A DNA stretch of 64,000 nt from Sinonovacula constricta (GCA_007844125.1 CM017567.1:30836380-30900379); one strand, 5' to 3'; positions 1-17,710 are shown, counted from the first letter of the stretch. Translations and numbers: made by a program. Notes: generated by a model from the sequence alone, not told the origin.

Positions 1-2076
1 CTATGTGTGTACGTGTGTGCGCGCGCGTTTATGTGTGTGTGTGCGTGCGTGTGTGTGTGTGGGGGGGGGGGCGTGGGGCTGGTGGGGGTACCCGACCTTC
101 TTAAGTATGTTATTTTGCTTTCTGTCATAATATTACCAAACACACATTATCGTCAACAGTTGATATTAACCGAACGGACTGTGACTTCGAGCATCGTTCT
201 TTAGTATTTGTTCTAACTAAACAGTTCACCTCTTTGAATTATAAAATTGTATTTTTATTATTTAATTACGTTTTTGTTGTTGTCCTTGAGAACTAGATGT
301 CACAATATAAATCCGAAACATGTTGATGTCTATCCGATTTTATTTTATTAACGCAAGTAGCCGACTTCTTTCTAAAAATATACAACTGTCTATAGTTTGT
401 CATTTTTGAAGCATCGTAATTTTGAGTTTGTAGCTCATGAAGTCTATGATTTTTGACGCTATATTTTTACCTGACTCTTTTTCGCGTCAATTCCACCACG
501 TAATCGTCCCACACAATTCAAGCATATATACAACTTTACTCAGTTCTGATCAACATGATACATTTTCTAATGTAGCGCCAAAATAATTTAGTAAAATCAA
601 AGGTACTTATCAATTTCTATAGTCGAAAACATAAACATGTTAAAGCCACCGTAACATCCGGTTAACCGGGTACTATACAGATAGTGTTTACGGTTATTTG
701 GATATAAAATACTAGTTTCCGTTACAATTTCTTCTTAATATACTAGGTTTATAAACTTGCCATCTATATCTACTCATCATTCAATCATTTAGATATCAAG
801 CAGGAATAACATATATTTAATATAATATATAACATGATATCTTTGGTAACTAAATTATTTAGAGCTTTGGTATGCCACAATTAAATGATTCTGGGTAGAG
901 AAGGGGCGGTCTTAGATTAAATGGTTTCATTTTTCAATACTAATTCTTAATAATTTAAATCCATTTCTTACTAAAGTTTAAATTTAACACGCCACGAAAC
1001 TATGACATTTACTTCTATATACTGATGCCAGTACATTTAAATGCCTTAATTTTGTTTGATTTACGTCAAAGATAAATTAGTCATAAAGCAATTCAATAGA
1101 GTATGAAATACCAGACTGATATAAGGATCGGCAAGTACAACCATGTAAATTGTTTACTCAGGACTGCAATACAGATGTAATAAAGAACTGATTAAAGTTA
1201 CAGAGTGAATAATTAGCGCCATTCACGTGGGAACAAGATTTATTCCTACTAATAATATTCAAGTTTACGCCCTCAAGAAGAAATATATATCATTTCGCAC
1301 GACACGTTTGTAGCTTTACAAATAAATCTTAGATCACATTTGTAATTCGTTTGCAACGTTAATATATTTCCGCAGTTATGACCTTGGAAATAATTCGTGT
1401 ATCAATAATGTACTTCTAAACCGATTAATGTTTTGCACTTAAGATATGGCCTTGGTGCATCAGTAAAGCAATCAGAATGTGACACCTTAGTGAAATGTGA
1501 AATCAAATTATTGTGTTGTTGTAATGAAAAATGCGCACAAAGTATCACTTTACAATAAAGTGAGTGCCAAGGTTTAGACGTTAAGATATTGCACTTCGGG
1601 AGGGATAATGTCTGGTTCAAAACCCCACAGAAATTGTTTTCTAGTTCACAACTCCCCAGGTAGGTATATTGCTCTATCTGCGTATGTCTTTTATCTAGTC
1701 ACCAATGCATGATTCCAGAACCAACACAGCCAAACTACTTTGATTTCAACAACTATGGGTTTTTTGTCAAATAGTAAATTCAGTTGGTCTGGACTAGATA
1801 TTTCTGTCTATACCATTAATATTAAATAACCGTATAGAAAATGTAAGCTTAGAGCGTGTTTGCGTCATAGAGCGTTTGAGAAAAACCTGTAGGCTGATTT
1901 GTCACTTTTCAATTAGCTCCTACAAAATGAGTTTCATAAATTATAAATAAACAAAGTGTCAGTAAATGTATTCATTTCTTAGTGCCTTCTAATTTTGAGA
2001 GGTTTGTGGAAGTCTGTATCATTTGGTTTATTACAGTCTGTGTGCTTTAGAATGAGGTTTAGGATGAATCTGAATG
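1..2076. repeat. 2.63-kb tandem repeat, copy A (5' end outside window)
   Basis: First of three head-to-tail copies of a 2.63-kb unit. The window opens inside the GT-rich end of the unit's compound microsatellite (1-60), followed by an 11-base G run (61-71) and about 2 kb of AT-rich unique-looking sequence up to the next microsatellite at 2077. Copy A differs from B and C at about 20 positions in its first 1.4 kb, for example around 566-590, 711-716 and 996-1017. In its last 400 bases it matches B and differs from C. No coding potential is visible; a 72-codon open frame on the minus strand (1402-1620) persists only because the copies are nearly identical. Confidence 0.93.
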
Positions 2077-7332
<5,256 letters not shown>

Positions 7333-8650
7333 TTTAATTTAAATGTCTAATTTCACAGTTACAATCAAAACTAAGGCCATTATTTGTTATAATACATATT
7401 CATCTTTTGTTGATTTAAAATTGTTTTAGACGCACAGTTCCCCCTGATGGACTACATATATAAGACCAATTCCCGATACAATAACTCGATGTTTCATTGA
7501 TGTCTCAGAACTTTCCATTTCCATTTTAGTGTCGAATTGACCATGCCAACTTTTATTGTTGTTTTAGTTGTATAACATTATTTCCTTACTTTTATCACAA
7601 TTGATATGTTCAACGCAGGAACAGCTATTGGATTGATCACATAAATAACCACTAGTTACAGGCGCAATGAACATTGAAATAAATCCTTCAAAATACTAAA
7701 GGTTGTCCATATAAATGATTATCTATATAAAGACCAGTGCCAGACAATTCCTTTACTGGTATGTCCTTTGATTTTTTTTTTATCTAAACATTTAACTAAT
7801 TTAAAGTATGTCCATGTCTGTATCGATTTACTTTACTGCTTTATGATAAATGAGGCGACTTTTCAATTATCACATCAGTAAGTTCTAAGGTATCGGCTTT
7901 TATTAAATAGTAACAGCGCATACATTTCCTCGAGATATGCAGTTCATTTGGTAAAAGTTCACTTTCAGAGAAGCCGTTACAACTCTCATCTTACAAATTT
8001 GTTACGTATCAAAAATAATTAGTAGAGAGTAACTACAGGCATTCACATCATAACAGGGAATCTCTCTATGCACAGTCACAGCTGAATTACACTTCCCAAC
8101 AAACAATCAGACTGATAAGCATTTCAATACAGATTACTCTGAAGTAATATCAGACAAAACCTGACGTTCAATTAACCAACTAGTGGTTTGTTATATTGTT
8201 ATTTTTTCGATTAGACGTTGTCAGAAAATAATATTCGTGGTGGCGAACATACGTACCCAACTGTCCTATTTGACAATTGATATGTGGACTATGTCAGTGC
8301 TGAGTGCATCAATGCTTTTTACAAGAGATTATAAATAAATAACTAGATATGCTTATGTATTTTTGACCACACTCTTCGGAAATCGAAATTTGGAGTTTTG
8401 TTACACAAACTGAGAAATGCAGCAACAACGCAAATGTCATGAAACTCATTTGCCTGTTCTTAGGGTATTAGATATATATATTGTCCGTTTTTATTTATTT
8501 GTCGTATCTATTAGTGTTGTTCTACAGATACCTATCTTATTTAGTATTGTTCCTTTAAAGGGAATTATTATTCTCAGGCACGACAATCTCGTGCATACTT
8601 AACAATGTGACCTTCTGTGTGTCGCTGTCTGGCGATTTATGCGATTCATC
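7333..8650. other. AT-rich intergenic DNA
   Basis: Unique-looking AT-rich sequence after the tandem array. No open frame with recognisable motifs, no RNA gene and no clear repeat. A 20-base match to 42077-42096 lies at 8211-8230. Two short TATAA-containing stretches (near 7457 and 7727) resemble each other weakly. Confidence 0.6.
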
Positions 8651-9035
8651 GTTGCATTCGCCACCCGCTATCTGATCTTGATGGTCACTTATCGACATTT
8701 AACAATAAACGTCTATATATTGTTTGTTATTGTTGCAGGTTATTGTTTACTGTATTATTGCCTTATAACTTAACATTTAACTGTATTCCTTAAAGCCGTT
8801 TTCATTATATTTTGAATTACAGTGATTATGTGTATATGACATGTTTACTTCGAATTTGTTATTTCAAATTGAGATAGAACTAACATGGTACGTTCATTCT
8901 TAATATTGTTTAAAAAATGTATCATCTGATGCATGTTGGCATTCGCCGTGCGCTATCTGAACTCGATGGACACTTATCGACATTTAACTATAAACATCTA
9001 TATATCTTTGATAGATTGTTTGTTATTGTTGCAGT
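8651..9035. repeat. Diverged local direct repeat (two copies of about 95 bp)
   Basis: The segment 8651-8742 and the segment 8936-9035 share most bases in the same order: a start with GCATTCGCC, a middle ACTTATCGACATTTAAC, and an end TTGTTTGTTATTGTTGCAG. They lie about 285 bases apart in direct orientation. The second copy has a 10-12 base insertion near 9006-9017. This looks like an old local duplication; no coding function is visible. Confidence 0.75.
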
Positions 9036-10023
9036 TGTCCTCCATTGTTCGAACAACCCACACCTCCAAGGTTTTCACCACAACACTAAAACATGTTCAC
9101 AATAAGCCTGCTCTACCGCAGTGCGACCGTGACACATACTTATTACATTTTATTCGAAAAACAAGCTTTCAGGGATACATTGCAGAATATACTTGATAAA
9201 CCCTTCCTTTTAAGTATAGAGTATGTCTCAGTGAGACTTTCCTAAATAGGATAAACGCGTATTCACTGCATGCATTTATCATAACACTGTCTATTACTTT
9301 GAAGTTCGCAAAATACCACTTAAAATGGATAATAAATAAAAAAGTTATAAGGACCATGCAAGTATAAGCCAGTATTTAACAAAACTGCGAAATACCATGT
9401 TATAAGCCTAAAGAGATAGTCAATTTACAACACAGTGAAATCCCTTTGAAGTTGTACACCAAGTCACAAATTTAGGTATTTCTAATATTGTTTTAAAAGC
9501 ATGCGATAACGTGCTTTGGTTATGTTTGAGATGAGAAATGTAAATATTAATCTTATATCAATGTACAATATTGTAACCATGTTGAACGGAAGTTTGTTGT
9601 CGTTTATTGTACACTATTGACATTTAGCTAGTGTATGTTTGAATTGCACGCTTGTTTTAATTACAAAATCAAGTCTGCATTTATTTATAAAACGCTTACA
9701 TCAACTTATTTCATATCAGTTGACTATATTTTATACGTGTTTCTTTTTCTTTAACTAATTACATTAAGTACTGTCTTCAACATAATAGCCGACCGGCTAT
9801 GGCTTCTTCATTCTGACAATGCCCATCCACCTTTGTTTTACTGTGATAGAATAATATAGAGTCGAATATTCATCCACTTATTACTTGTGGCATTGCATTC
9901 AACATTAACATCTCTTTATTCGAGATAAACGTTTAGATTAATGAACTATTTAGTTAAATCTGGGTGCATTTTCTAAACTTAAAACTCTGTCAACATAAAG
10001 ATAATACGCTACTTAAAGTTAAA
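9036..10023. other. AT-rich intergenic DNA
   Basis: No gene, RNA or clear repeat recognised. It ends at the left edge of the LTR element. Confidence 0.55.
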
Positions 10024-10735
10024 TGTTATGTATATTAGTACACCAGCGTTTAAGGTTACGCTAGTCAGGTTAAGGGTTGTTTACCGTTGTGGTTTTGATG
10101 ACGTAGCTTTCGCGTAACTGCTAAAAGAAAAGGATCATGCTAGAAAGTTTAATTGTTTATTTTTAACTGGTCTTCGAAAAGGTTCTGGGTACGTGAATGT
10201 TCCGGAAATTCTTTGGGTATATATAAGGGCGTGTTTGCCGATAAAAAGTAAGTTTGGAAGTTTGGATAGTTTGAATAAAAAGTTTGCTTTGGAAATACTT
10301 GCTGCTTTTATCTTAAATATTTCTGTGTTGGAACTTACGTGGACTTACTATATTCTACATTGACATAAATATTAAAGTGTTGAATTTGGATTATATAATA
10401 AACATTCCTGTATTGTTCTACCTTTGGATTATTTCAAATGTGCTTATCTACGAGAACATTCTACCGAAAACTCTTCAGAATTATTCGACGCTGGATTATT
10501 TGTTGCATTGTTAAAGGGACATCTCCTAAAGGGACAAACTGTAAGCTAATGTATATTTTGCCTTCTGAAATTGTGTTTCATTTATTTGGTATTATTTTAT
10601 TACGCCATATTTTTTTCAAAATTAAACATTATTGTACTAGTTTGTTGCTGGCTTGTTCTTTCTGTTACACCATTTCGTCGTTTAGTAAACTCGCCACTTT
10701 ATAAATAAACTTATATAGCGCGAAGGGTCGTAACA
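10024..10735 (+). repeat. 5' LTR of the LTR element, about 712 bp
   Basis: The right boundary is set by the TAACA end, five bases before the primer site, and by the same end in the 3' fragment at 11440. The left boundary is inferred from the inverted TGTTA at 10024. It contains a TATA-like stretch at 10218-10228 and AATAAA-type signals near 10273 and 10701. Its last 121 bases match 11320-11440 with about seven differences by eye. An open frame inside it (10438-10704) has no recognisable domain and is not called. Confidence 0.75.
10218..10228 (+). promoter_or_regulatory. TATA-box-like site in the LTR
   Basis: An alternating TATATATAAGG stretch lies about 195 bases into the LTR, a plausible U3 promoter position. 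It is the only good TATA match in the first half of the LTR. No experimental start is implied. Confidence 0.45.
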
Positions 10736-10740
10736 GAAAT

Positions 10741-10758
10741 TGGGGGCTTGTCCGGGAT
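10741..10758 (+). other. Primer binding site, tRNA-Pro type
   Basis: TGGGGGCTTGTCCGGGAT begins five bases after the LTR end. It differs at one position (T for C at base 9) from the tRNA-Pro complementary primer site known from gammaretroviruses and some Ty3/gypsy elements. Its place directly after the LTR fixes the element's orientation as plus. Confidence 0.85.
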
Positions 10759-10845
10759 TTGAAACATTAAAGGATAGCTCTGCTATTTTTGTGTATTTTT
10801 TGTGAACAAATATTTCATATTTCTACAAACCAGCAACAAGCTACC

Positions 10846-11319
10846 ATGGCTTTTAATTTGGAAAAGTTTGTAAAGTCGCCTACCCAGGAAGAGTTTAATT
10901 TGGCCAAAAAGTCTGATTTGCTCGACATCGCTGCTCATTATAATGTTCCTGGAATTGAAGTATGTATGCGAAAACAGTCTATTTGCAACATGCTTATTCA
11001 AACCTTGATTGACGACAACATACTTTCGACTGACTTTATGTCGTTTGTTAAGGAAGATATGTCAGATCAGGACTTTGAATTAAAATTGCAATTAGAGAAA
11101 TTAAGAATAGAGAGAAAAGAACGGATAGAAAGGTTAAAGTTGGAAAAAAAGAAAATAGAACGAGAAAAAGAACGAAAAGAGAGAGAAAGAGAACGAGAAG
11201 AGAGAGAAGCAGAAAGAGAACGAGAATAGAAAGAACGAGAAGAGAGCGGGAAGAAAGAGAACGAGACAGGCAGTTTCAATTAGAATTGAAGAAATTAGAA
11301 AGAGCCAATCAGACACTCA
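10846..11319 (+). pseudogene. gag-like N-terminal fragment, truncated and frameshifted
   Basis: The ATG at 10846 lies in a good context (CTACCATGG), about 90 bases after the primer site. The frame runs 127 codons to TAG at 11227. The first 70 residues look like a small folded N-terminal domain of LTR-element Gag (KSDLLDIAAHYNVPG is followed by a basic MRK motif). From about residue 80 it becomes an extremely Glu/Arg-rich predicted coiled coil or charged helix encoded by GARAAG-type repeats. After the stop, similar coding sequence continues in another frame (about 11262-11319), then breaks into LTR sequence. No zinc knuckle, protease or polymerase remains. Assignment to Gag rests on position and charge pattern, not on a database match. 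Confidence 0.65.
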
Positions 11320-11440
11320 TTCAAAATAAAGCATTATTGTACTAGTTTGTTGCTGGCTTGTTCTTTCTGTTACACCATTTCGTCGTTTAGTAAACGTGCC
11401 ACTTTATAAATAAACTTATATAGCGCAACAGGTCGTAACA
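11320..11440 (+). repeat. 3' LTR fragment
   Basis: It matches 10615-10735 at a constant offset of 705 bases and ends in TAACA. The join to gag sequence falls at a shared TTCAAAAT, a microhomology consistent with a deletion between gag and the 3' LTR. About seven mismatches over 121 bases suggest moderate age. Confidence 0.85.
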
Positions 11441-13374
11441 TAAGACAATTATTCTACCTATGATAACACATCATAGTCATCACTTTATCTTCTTTAGGAC
11501 GAAACTTACTCTTTATATGTGTTAGATTTATATCCACACTTACAGTTCTTCAATTAATCGCTAATAAGTAGCTGAATTAACCATGAGGCAACTTTCTGTC
11601 AAAGAGCCACTATAAAATCGTTCAAGGCATGCTTTCTGACACAGATATACTCTATTGACTGTTGTTGTTGTCTTCACTCTTTTTATAGCTTCATTTTTGG
11701 GAAGTATCATTTTTTAGGACTTTGTCTTATATATTCATATTCTTTGTTTCCTTTTAGGATTAACAACAGTTGTTTACTGCGTTCAGTCATGTTAAATTGT
11801 AAATTGTGCGGTCCTAGTTATTAAACCAGTTCTATTGAAACTTTTTTAAGAGTCTGTTTATTTTAACAAAGCTGAATCAGAAATAAAAATAAGCATGCTT
11901 TTACATAATACTAATAACAAAATCCAATATAGATTGGACTTCCATTTAAAAACTTATCGAATCGACCGTGTGCTAATGTAAATTGAAGACTATTGTCTGA
12001 TGTTTCCTGGAAATAAGCAATGTGTGCTGGCACAATAGGCCTGACGTTCAAACACATATACTTAACATTTTCAATAAAATTATGGCCAACAATCAATATT
12101 TCGCCTTGCTAATACGTTTCAATACCTTTTGAATCAATATTACTTATAAAATGTCGTTGCGACAACGGAAACAAACACACTATTGCGAAAACTATCAATA
12201 TTTTGTTTTATTAAATCATCCATCGATTTATCTCGATCATATATTAAATAAAACAAATTAAGGTGCTGTTACTTTATTAGATTTTTGAAGGAAATAGTTT
12301 GAGACTTTAGAAGAAGAAACGATTGTGTAAATGTAAAAGACAACACTAATATCGTAAATATTTGAACGAATTTGCAATAATGTTGTTAAGATTGCAAGAT
12401 TATGTTCTCTTCATAACTACTAAATCGACATGACAAACATCTACACATGAAAAAATGTAGCAAGCTTAGCAAACTTCGTTTTCAGCAATAGTGTCATATC
12501 TTTTAGGCAATACGAATTTAATAAATGAAAACAAATATATACACAATGCCCTTACTGTTAAAAATGCACTGAAAAAGATCAATATTAAAAAATGCTGTTA
12601 TTATCAAAGGATTTTTTATTATTTCGTATGAAGTTAATTTGCACAAATCCTTTCTATTGTTGGATTGTATTTTACTGTCTATATTCTGTCCATGATAAAA
12701 AACGAAATAAAGTGGACAATCAACGGTATTGCAAATTAAAGACATATACTTGATTAGCATCATCGGTATAATTTGCTTTTTAAATTTTACATGAACATTA
12801 TTTCAAGTTTACTAATTCTCTATAACCGTCGCACAATTATTTCTCAATTTGTTTTAGACCAAAAGGTATTTTATTACTCTTGTACAATTATTATGTGAAC
12901 GTGACATCGAATCTAGAATTGGTACACTATTAATTGCGTGCCTTGTCGCAAGGCGATATGACACCAGAACAGCGCTGAAATTATCATTGTTTTTTCTTGT
13001 CTACTTGTGATAAGTATAATTATAATGCCAATGTTATTAACAGCATACGATTTCTTTTGCTTCAAGGTTAATTTTGATCTAATACAAAGGATGTAAATAG
13101 AGAAATAATAGGGATTTGCACTGCGAACACACGCACTTTATTGAAATTCCTTTGTGCAATACGTCCTCCATGTATCTAATTGCTAATAAAAGTAAGACAT
13201 AAATAATTGTAATTGTACAGAATGTTCTAGTTCCGATCATAAGTGAAATTTGCATCAGTCAACTATTTTTCCATTATCGTTCAGCAGTTTGTTATTTTAA
13301 GTTATAGTAAGTTCGCCACACAGCATGCAGAAAAGACACGATTCTGCTTAAAAATGCACAATCCAGTTTCATTT
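11441..13374. other. AT-rich intergenic DNA
   Basis: I see no gene, RNA or repeat that I can support. Short open frames here (for example 12518-12763 minus) have no motif and sit in AT-rich sequence. Confidence 0.55.
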
Positions 13375-13510
13375 GAGAACAGCCCTCCCTCTATATTGCT
13401 TGCTTTTGAGAAACCTCTAATGAAGTGCAAGGTTGGAGCTCTGTAAAACCGATGTAAGCACTCCAGTCGGTCCATACTGCCGACTGATCGTTCCGAAGCG
13501 GTTATTCTTT
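13375..13510 (+). repeat. Hairpin repeat family, copy 1
   Basis: It shares sequence with the reverse complement of 35022-35160 over nearly its whole length: TTGCTTGC...GAGAAAC, AAGTGCAAGGTTGGAGCTCTG, AAAACCG, then a hairpin and CCGTTCC-like text. The hairpin has 7-bp arms CAGTCGG (13464-13470) and CCGACTG (13480-13486) with a 9-base loop. The family looks like a short non-autonomous element; its true ends are not known from this window. Confidence 0.8.
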
Positions 13511-13702
13511 GGTTTTCTCTGTAAGCTTAATTACTCATTACAGATTTATTCTTGCTTTCAAATTTGGCTTGAAGGTTTACACCTTTGTCCTGTGCCTTTT
13601 CCAAATCTGGCGTATGTTGAAATGCTAATAGGACTTTATCATAGTTGCTTTTTAGCTGATGTAATATGAACCTATAATACTATGTTTGCCACAACAACTA
13701 TG

Positions 13703-13768
13703 GTGTGTGTGTGCATGCGTGCATGCGTGCGCGCGCGTGTTTGTGTGTTTGTGTGTGTCTGAATGTGT
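13703..13768. repeat. GT/GC alternating tract
   Basis: Alternating purine-pyrimidine sequence (GTGTGTGTGC, ATGCGTGC, GCGCGCGTG, then GTGTTTGT). This composition favours Z-DNA. No further function is visible. Confidence 0.8.
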
Positions 13769-15469
13769 TTAAGTTGACCTCTTAATATGGTTTTACTCGA
13801 AGAATAAAAAATACTTTTCTGAAAATGTACTTTTCAATAATTACTTTTATCGATCCCATTTCTGTTCTATGTAGTTTTTATTCAGTGCATCACTGAACTA
13901 GAGCATTATGGTCAGTATTAATGCACGTAATATATTTTGTCCTTTTGAATACATACAAACACATACACATATGAACGCTTGACTGTGTCTTTTTAACAAG
14001 ATATCATACATAGACATTTAATATTTAACCTGGTTTATAGTTTCGGTAAGGGGCCTGAAAATAAGTAGTCTGAACAATGGGCATACATTCGGAGGATAAA
14101 AACACAAACTTATTGATTAATCTAGAAGATAACCAATCAGATATTATTTCTGAAAACAGCCGGATTTAAAAAAAAATGCCTAAAATCAAAATGTATACAT
14201 TATTTCTAAAATGATATTTGAATTGTTATTTCTTTTATTTAAATTATTTCTGAACAATATATTGTTCTAGATAACCTTCTTGGATAAATGGTTTAATATG
14301 TAACATCATTTCGATTTAATATGATTTCTTAAATTAATTTCTACTGGGAAGTAATGATTTATGCTTATTTGAAAGCAAGTACATCCAAACTGTGCAAACA
14401 TAAATTATAAATACATTGGGTTAAGTGGTATGCACTTTGTCACAAGTATAACCCAGTAACACACACACACATAAGACAAGTAGAATTGCGAAATATATCT
14501 ATCGTATCATTAGTCATGATATATTAAAATAAACTGAAGTTGGACTCAATTATTTCTACATACAATGAATTGTAACAATTTCGTTCTTTACAAAAAATAC
14601 TAAGCCGTCAAACACTATTCAATATCCAAATATCATGACTGTTTGTAGAAGTATATTCCTTGTTTTTGTTTGTTTGAGATGTCAGAATAAAAACTGATCG
14701 CGTGATGAATTAAAAATGAGTTCGAAATTAAAACCGATTTTTAATTATTATATACATACAAACACTCTCATTTGTATTGGGGAACTTTTGAAAGAAATTG
14801 TATTTACAATATTGAAGATAAATACCATAACACGCTATAATACAGACACAATAAAAAGAAAAGGAACGAGTTAAATCCATTTTATGTATAATTCCACTGG
14901 CACAAACATGTTCACATTGAAGTACACGTACACAATCTCAGCGTGCATATGCAAATACCAAAGAGCATTTAGCCTTTTAGTTTTACCACAAAACATGTCA
15001 AATACATAGAAGTTTCTCTTGTTGCCACGGGAATTACTGTAACTTGCATTTCCGAAACAGTCTATATTGATATCTTATAGCATTCTTCATACGTTCGTTG
15101 TTAGTCATATTCCATGTCCAGCATAAATCTCATAGTTGGGGAATGTCGTACATTGCTAGTTAACATTATCGTCAGATGTCTAATAAACTAAACTAATGAC
15201 AAGGTGAAACTGACATAATCTATAAAATGCTATCTTCTCTCCTGCTGTTGTGTTACTTGTTTCATCTTAGTGAGGTATTTTACTTTAAAAAAACGTTAAG
15301 AGGAAGTTCCTGGAAAGCTGGCTTAAACCCCTTACTGCGTTCTTTTGCCTAATCATTTGATGTCCTATTGTTGAAAATGTTTTTAGTATTTATTTCTTTT
15401 CTTAATTTAGCTTTTATAAATGTTGTTCTCTTTTGTTATATTTGAAATTATATATTTGAAATTATATAT

Positions 15470-15473
<4 letters not shown>
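13769..15473. other. AT-rich intergenic DNA
   Basis: No gene or RNA recognised. Just before the AT tract, three copies of a 14-base unit ATTTGAAATTATAT lie at about 15439-15474. Confidence 0.55.

Positions 15474-15559
<86 letters not shown>
15474..15559. repeat. (AT)n microsatellite
   Basis: About 43 uninterrupted AT units. The open frame running through it is a repeat artefact. Confidence 0.97.
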
Positions 15560-15563
<4 letters not shown>

Positions 15564-17710
15564 CAACTTAAGGAAATGTCTCTTATTCCTACTTTAAATA
15601 TGCGCCTGTCTAAAATTGAGTTTATCATACTTACAATAGGTACACTACTGTGTCAACATAGTTTATTCAAATTATAAAAGCTATAAACATCAGTTATACA
15701 ATCCATTTCTTCGAAAAGCTATGGTATTGGTTGCGAAATATATAATCAAAGTGTCTTAAAATGATATTATATTTAAGGCAATATTCGTTAAAATTTCTTA
15801 CTAACTTATTTCTAGTGTCTGTTTCAAAGTAGACAATTTAATGTATATCCCCGATCTAGAAAATGATAATGACTTATTATATTAAGAATAATGCACAATT
15901 AAATGTTGGTTCAGGAAAGGACTCAGGACTTATGGTAAACATTGTAATAGCAAAAGTAACCATTACTTTAGTAATTGTTACAAGAAAGTATCGAGTCTGC
16001 TAACTGAAAAGAAAACTTCCTTTTGCATGCATCCGAACGATTATTAACATCGCATGTAGTTAATGTGCTAAACAATTACCAGTTTGTATATAACCCCTCG
16101 CTTAATTGCGACACAACCATTATTGTTGCGTAATATATCATTTGATAAAAGCTTTACGTTATACAGAGCACTTACTATTTTGTCTGTCATATAACTTATT
16201 CGATTTTTTAAAAGAATGTCATGAAAAATACCATTCATTTTACGATGTGTGTTTCTTTTACTGAAAAACAATAGATTTGAATATAGATTTTGTCCATTCA
16301 TCTCTATTGTATTTTTAAACTGAAAGCGCTGCGAAAAACTGTTTCGCTGAGCTTTTAATACGTTATGGAAATGCTGGGAACTTGCCGCTATTTTTCGATT
16401 TGATATATGCAATTTTCACATGGAACTCTTTTAGCAGTTTTACAGTTTATAGTTAGTTTCTAAAAGGCTCTTAATCCCTCGATAGAATGCAACCCACCTT
16501 TGAGCGAACTTATTAATAAAGCCACCATCTCAACTTTATTGGATTGTACACGTATTACGTTGAATACTGTAAAACAAATACTTATATATTGCACAAACAT
16601 TTCCGTTATTAAATGCTAAAATTATCACAATCAATAGTTATTGTATAAATTATAAATCTTTACTGCGCAAAACGACGAGGTAAGGGTTTAGCTTAGACAT
16701 TAACATTTACACCACAGATACATACCAACACAAATGTGCTTCACTTTTTTGTGAAATACTAACGAGTAAAAGGTCACAGCTTCAAAATTATGAATAGTAC
16801 GTAGGTAGTCATTTAATTATTATACGGATTTAAATAAAAAAATAAAGAAATGTAAATCATTTGTTACTGCTATTTGTACGATGCATTTCCATTAATCGAA
16901 TCGATTACAAATTACGTTGTTTCTATTTGTATAATTATGACTTTCTACCTGTTGCTTTTTTTTCAAATTGTAAAGAAGCAACCATACGTTTTTATTCAGT
17001 AAACAATGGTAAACGTACATACTTAAAATTGTGTCAGTGTTTCTACGTCGAGAAGTGAGATAGTATGTTCTCTTGAGGCACGTATACGCATAGAGACGTG
17101 CCTTAATCAGTTTGTACTGTTGTTCCAAATAGATTGCATTACCAAACACTATATGCATCCAACATTTAAATGTTAACTTTATTTATCTTGTAGTGTCTTG
17201 TAACCTTGATGTCTAAATAGTACTGGACGACAGAATAAGGTTGGATGACCTTAACTAATTGTGTATTATTGTAACAATGAATTCGGATTATTTATTATTA
17301 TTTCTGCCATTTCATGTATTGACACTTTTACTGCGAAGTCTTATTATATGCTTATGCATCTGATTTATTGATAATATGAAGCATAACAAAAGTAAATATA
17401 ATATGACATATATTGTACAATAAAATGAATGCCATTTGAAGAAATATAAATTAAGGTTAATATCAAACACGCCAATTATATAAGGCTTGCATCCAGCCGG
17501 AAACAACAGTGTAACTACCAGTTTCTATGTTCATAACAATCGTCAAAAGTAAATTATTTTTCTTAAGGCTAACGACAGCATCATTAGAGTCATGCTTTAA
17601 TATAATAAGCATACAACAGAAAAGAATGATTATATGTATTTGATTGAAGATCTTATTCGTATTCTAATATTAATTAGCCAAATCTAACCAAAATGTCAAT
17701 AAGCTTTTTA

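Larger units (their letters stand above)
10024..11440 (+). mobile_element. Internally deleted LTR retrotransposon, tRNA-Pro type primer site
   Basis: Order: 5' LTR (10024-10735), primer binding site (10741-10758), gag-like start (from 10846), then a 121-base fragment of the 3' LTR end (11320-11440). The 5' LTR begins TGTTA and ends TAACA, the usual inverted TG...CA ends. Nearly all of gag, all of pol and most of the 3' LTR are missing, so the element cannot be autonomous. No perfect target-site duplication is seen: the flanks read TTAAA on the left and TAAGA on the right. The primer site and gag layout suggest a Ty3/gypsy-like (Metaviridae) element, but without pol this is an inference; a retrovirus-like lineage is possible. 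Confidence 0.85.

Noticed and set aside
1402..1620. A 72-codon minus-strand frame present in all three array copies (also 4029-4247 and 6659-6967)
   Set aside because: Conservation is explained by the young age of the tandem copies; the differences among copies show no codon-position bias and no motif is visible.
10438..10704. 88-codon frame inside the 5' LTR
   Set aside because: No domain, AT-driven composition, and it overlaps LTR sequence with promoter and poly(A) signals.
11067..11316. Minus-strand Ser/Phe-rich frames opposite the Glu/Arg-rich gag segment
   Set aside because: They are shadows of a purine-rich strand; the plus-strand frame fits the position after the LTR and primer site.
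16068..16412. 114-codon minus-strand frame
   Set aside because: Composition follows the AT-rich background (Asn, Ile, Lys, Ser) and no motif is seen; such a length is expected by chance in 64 kb.
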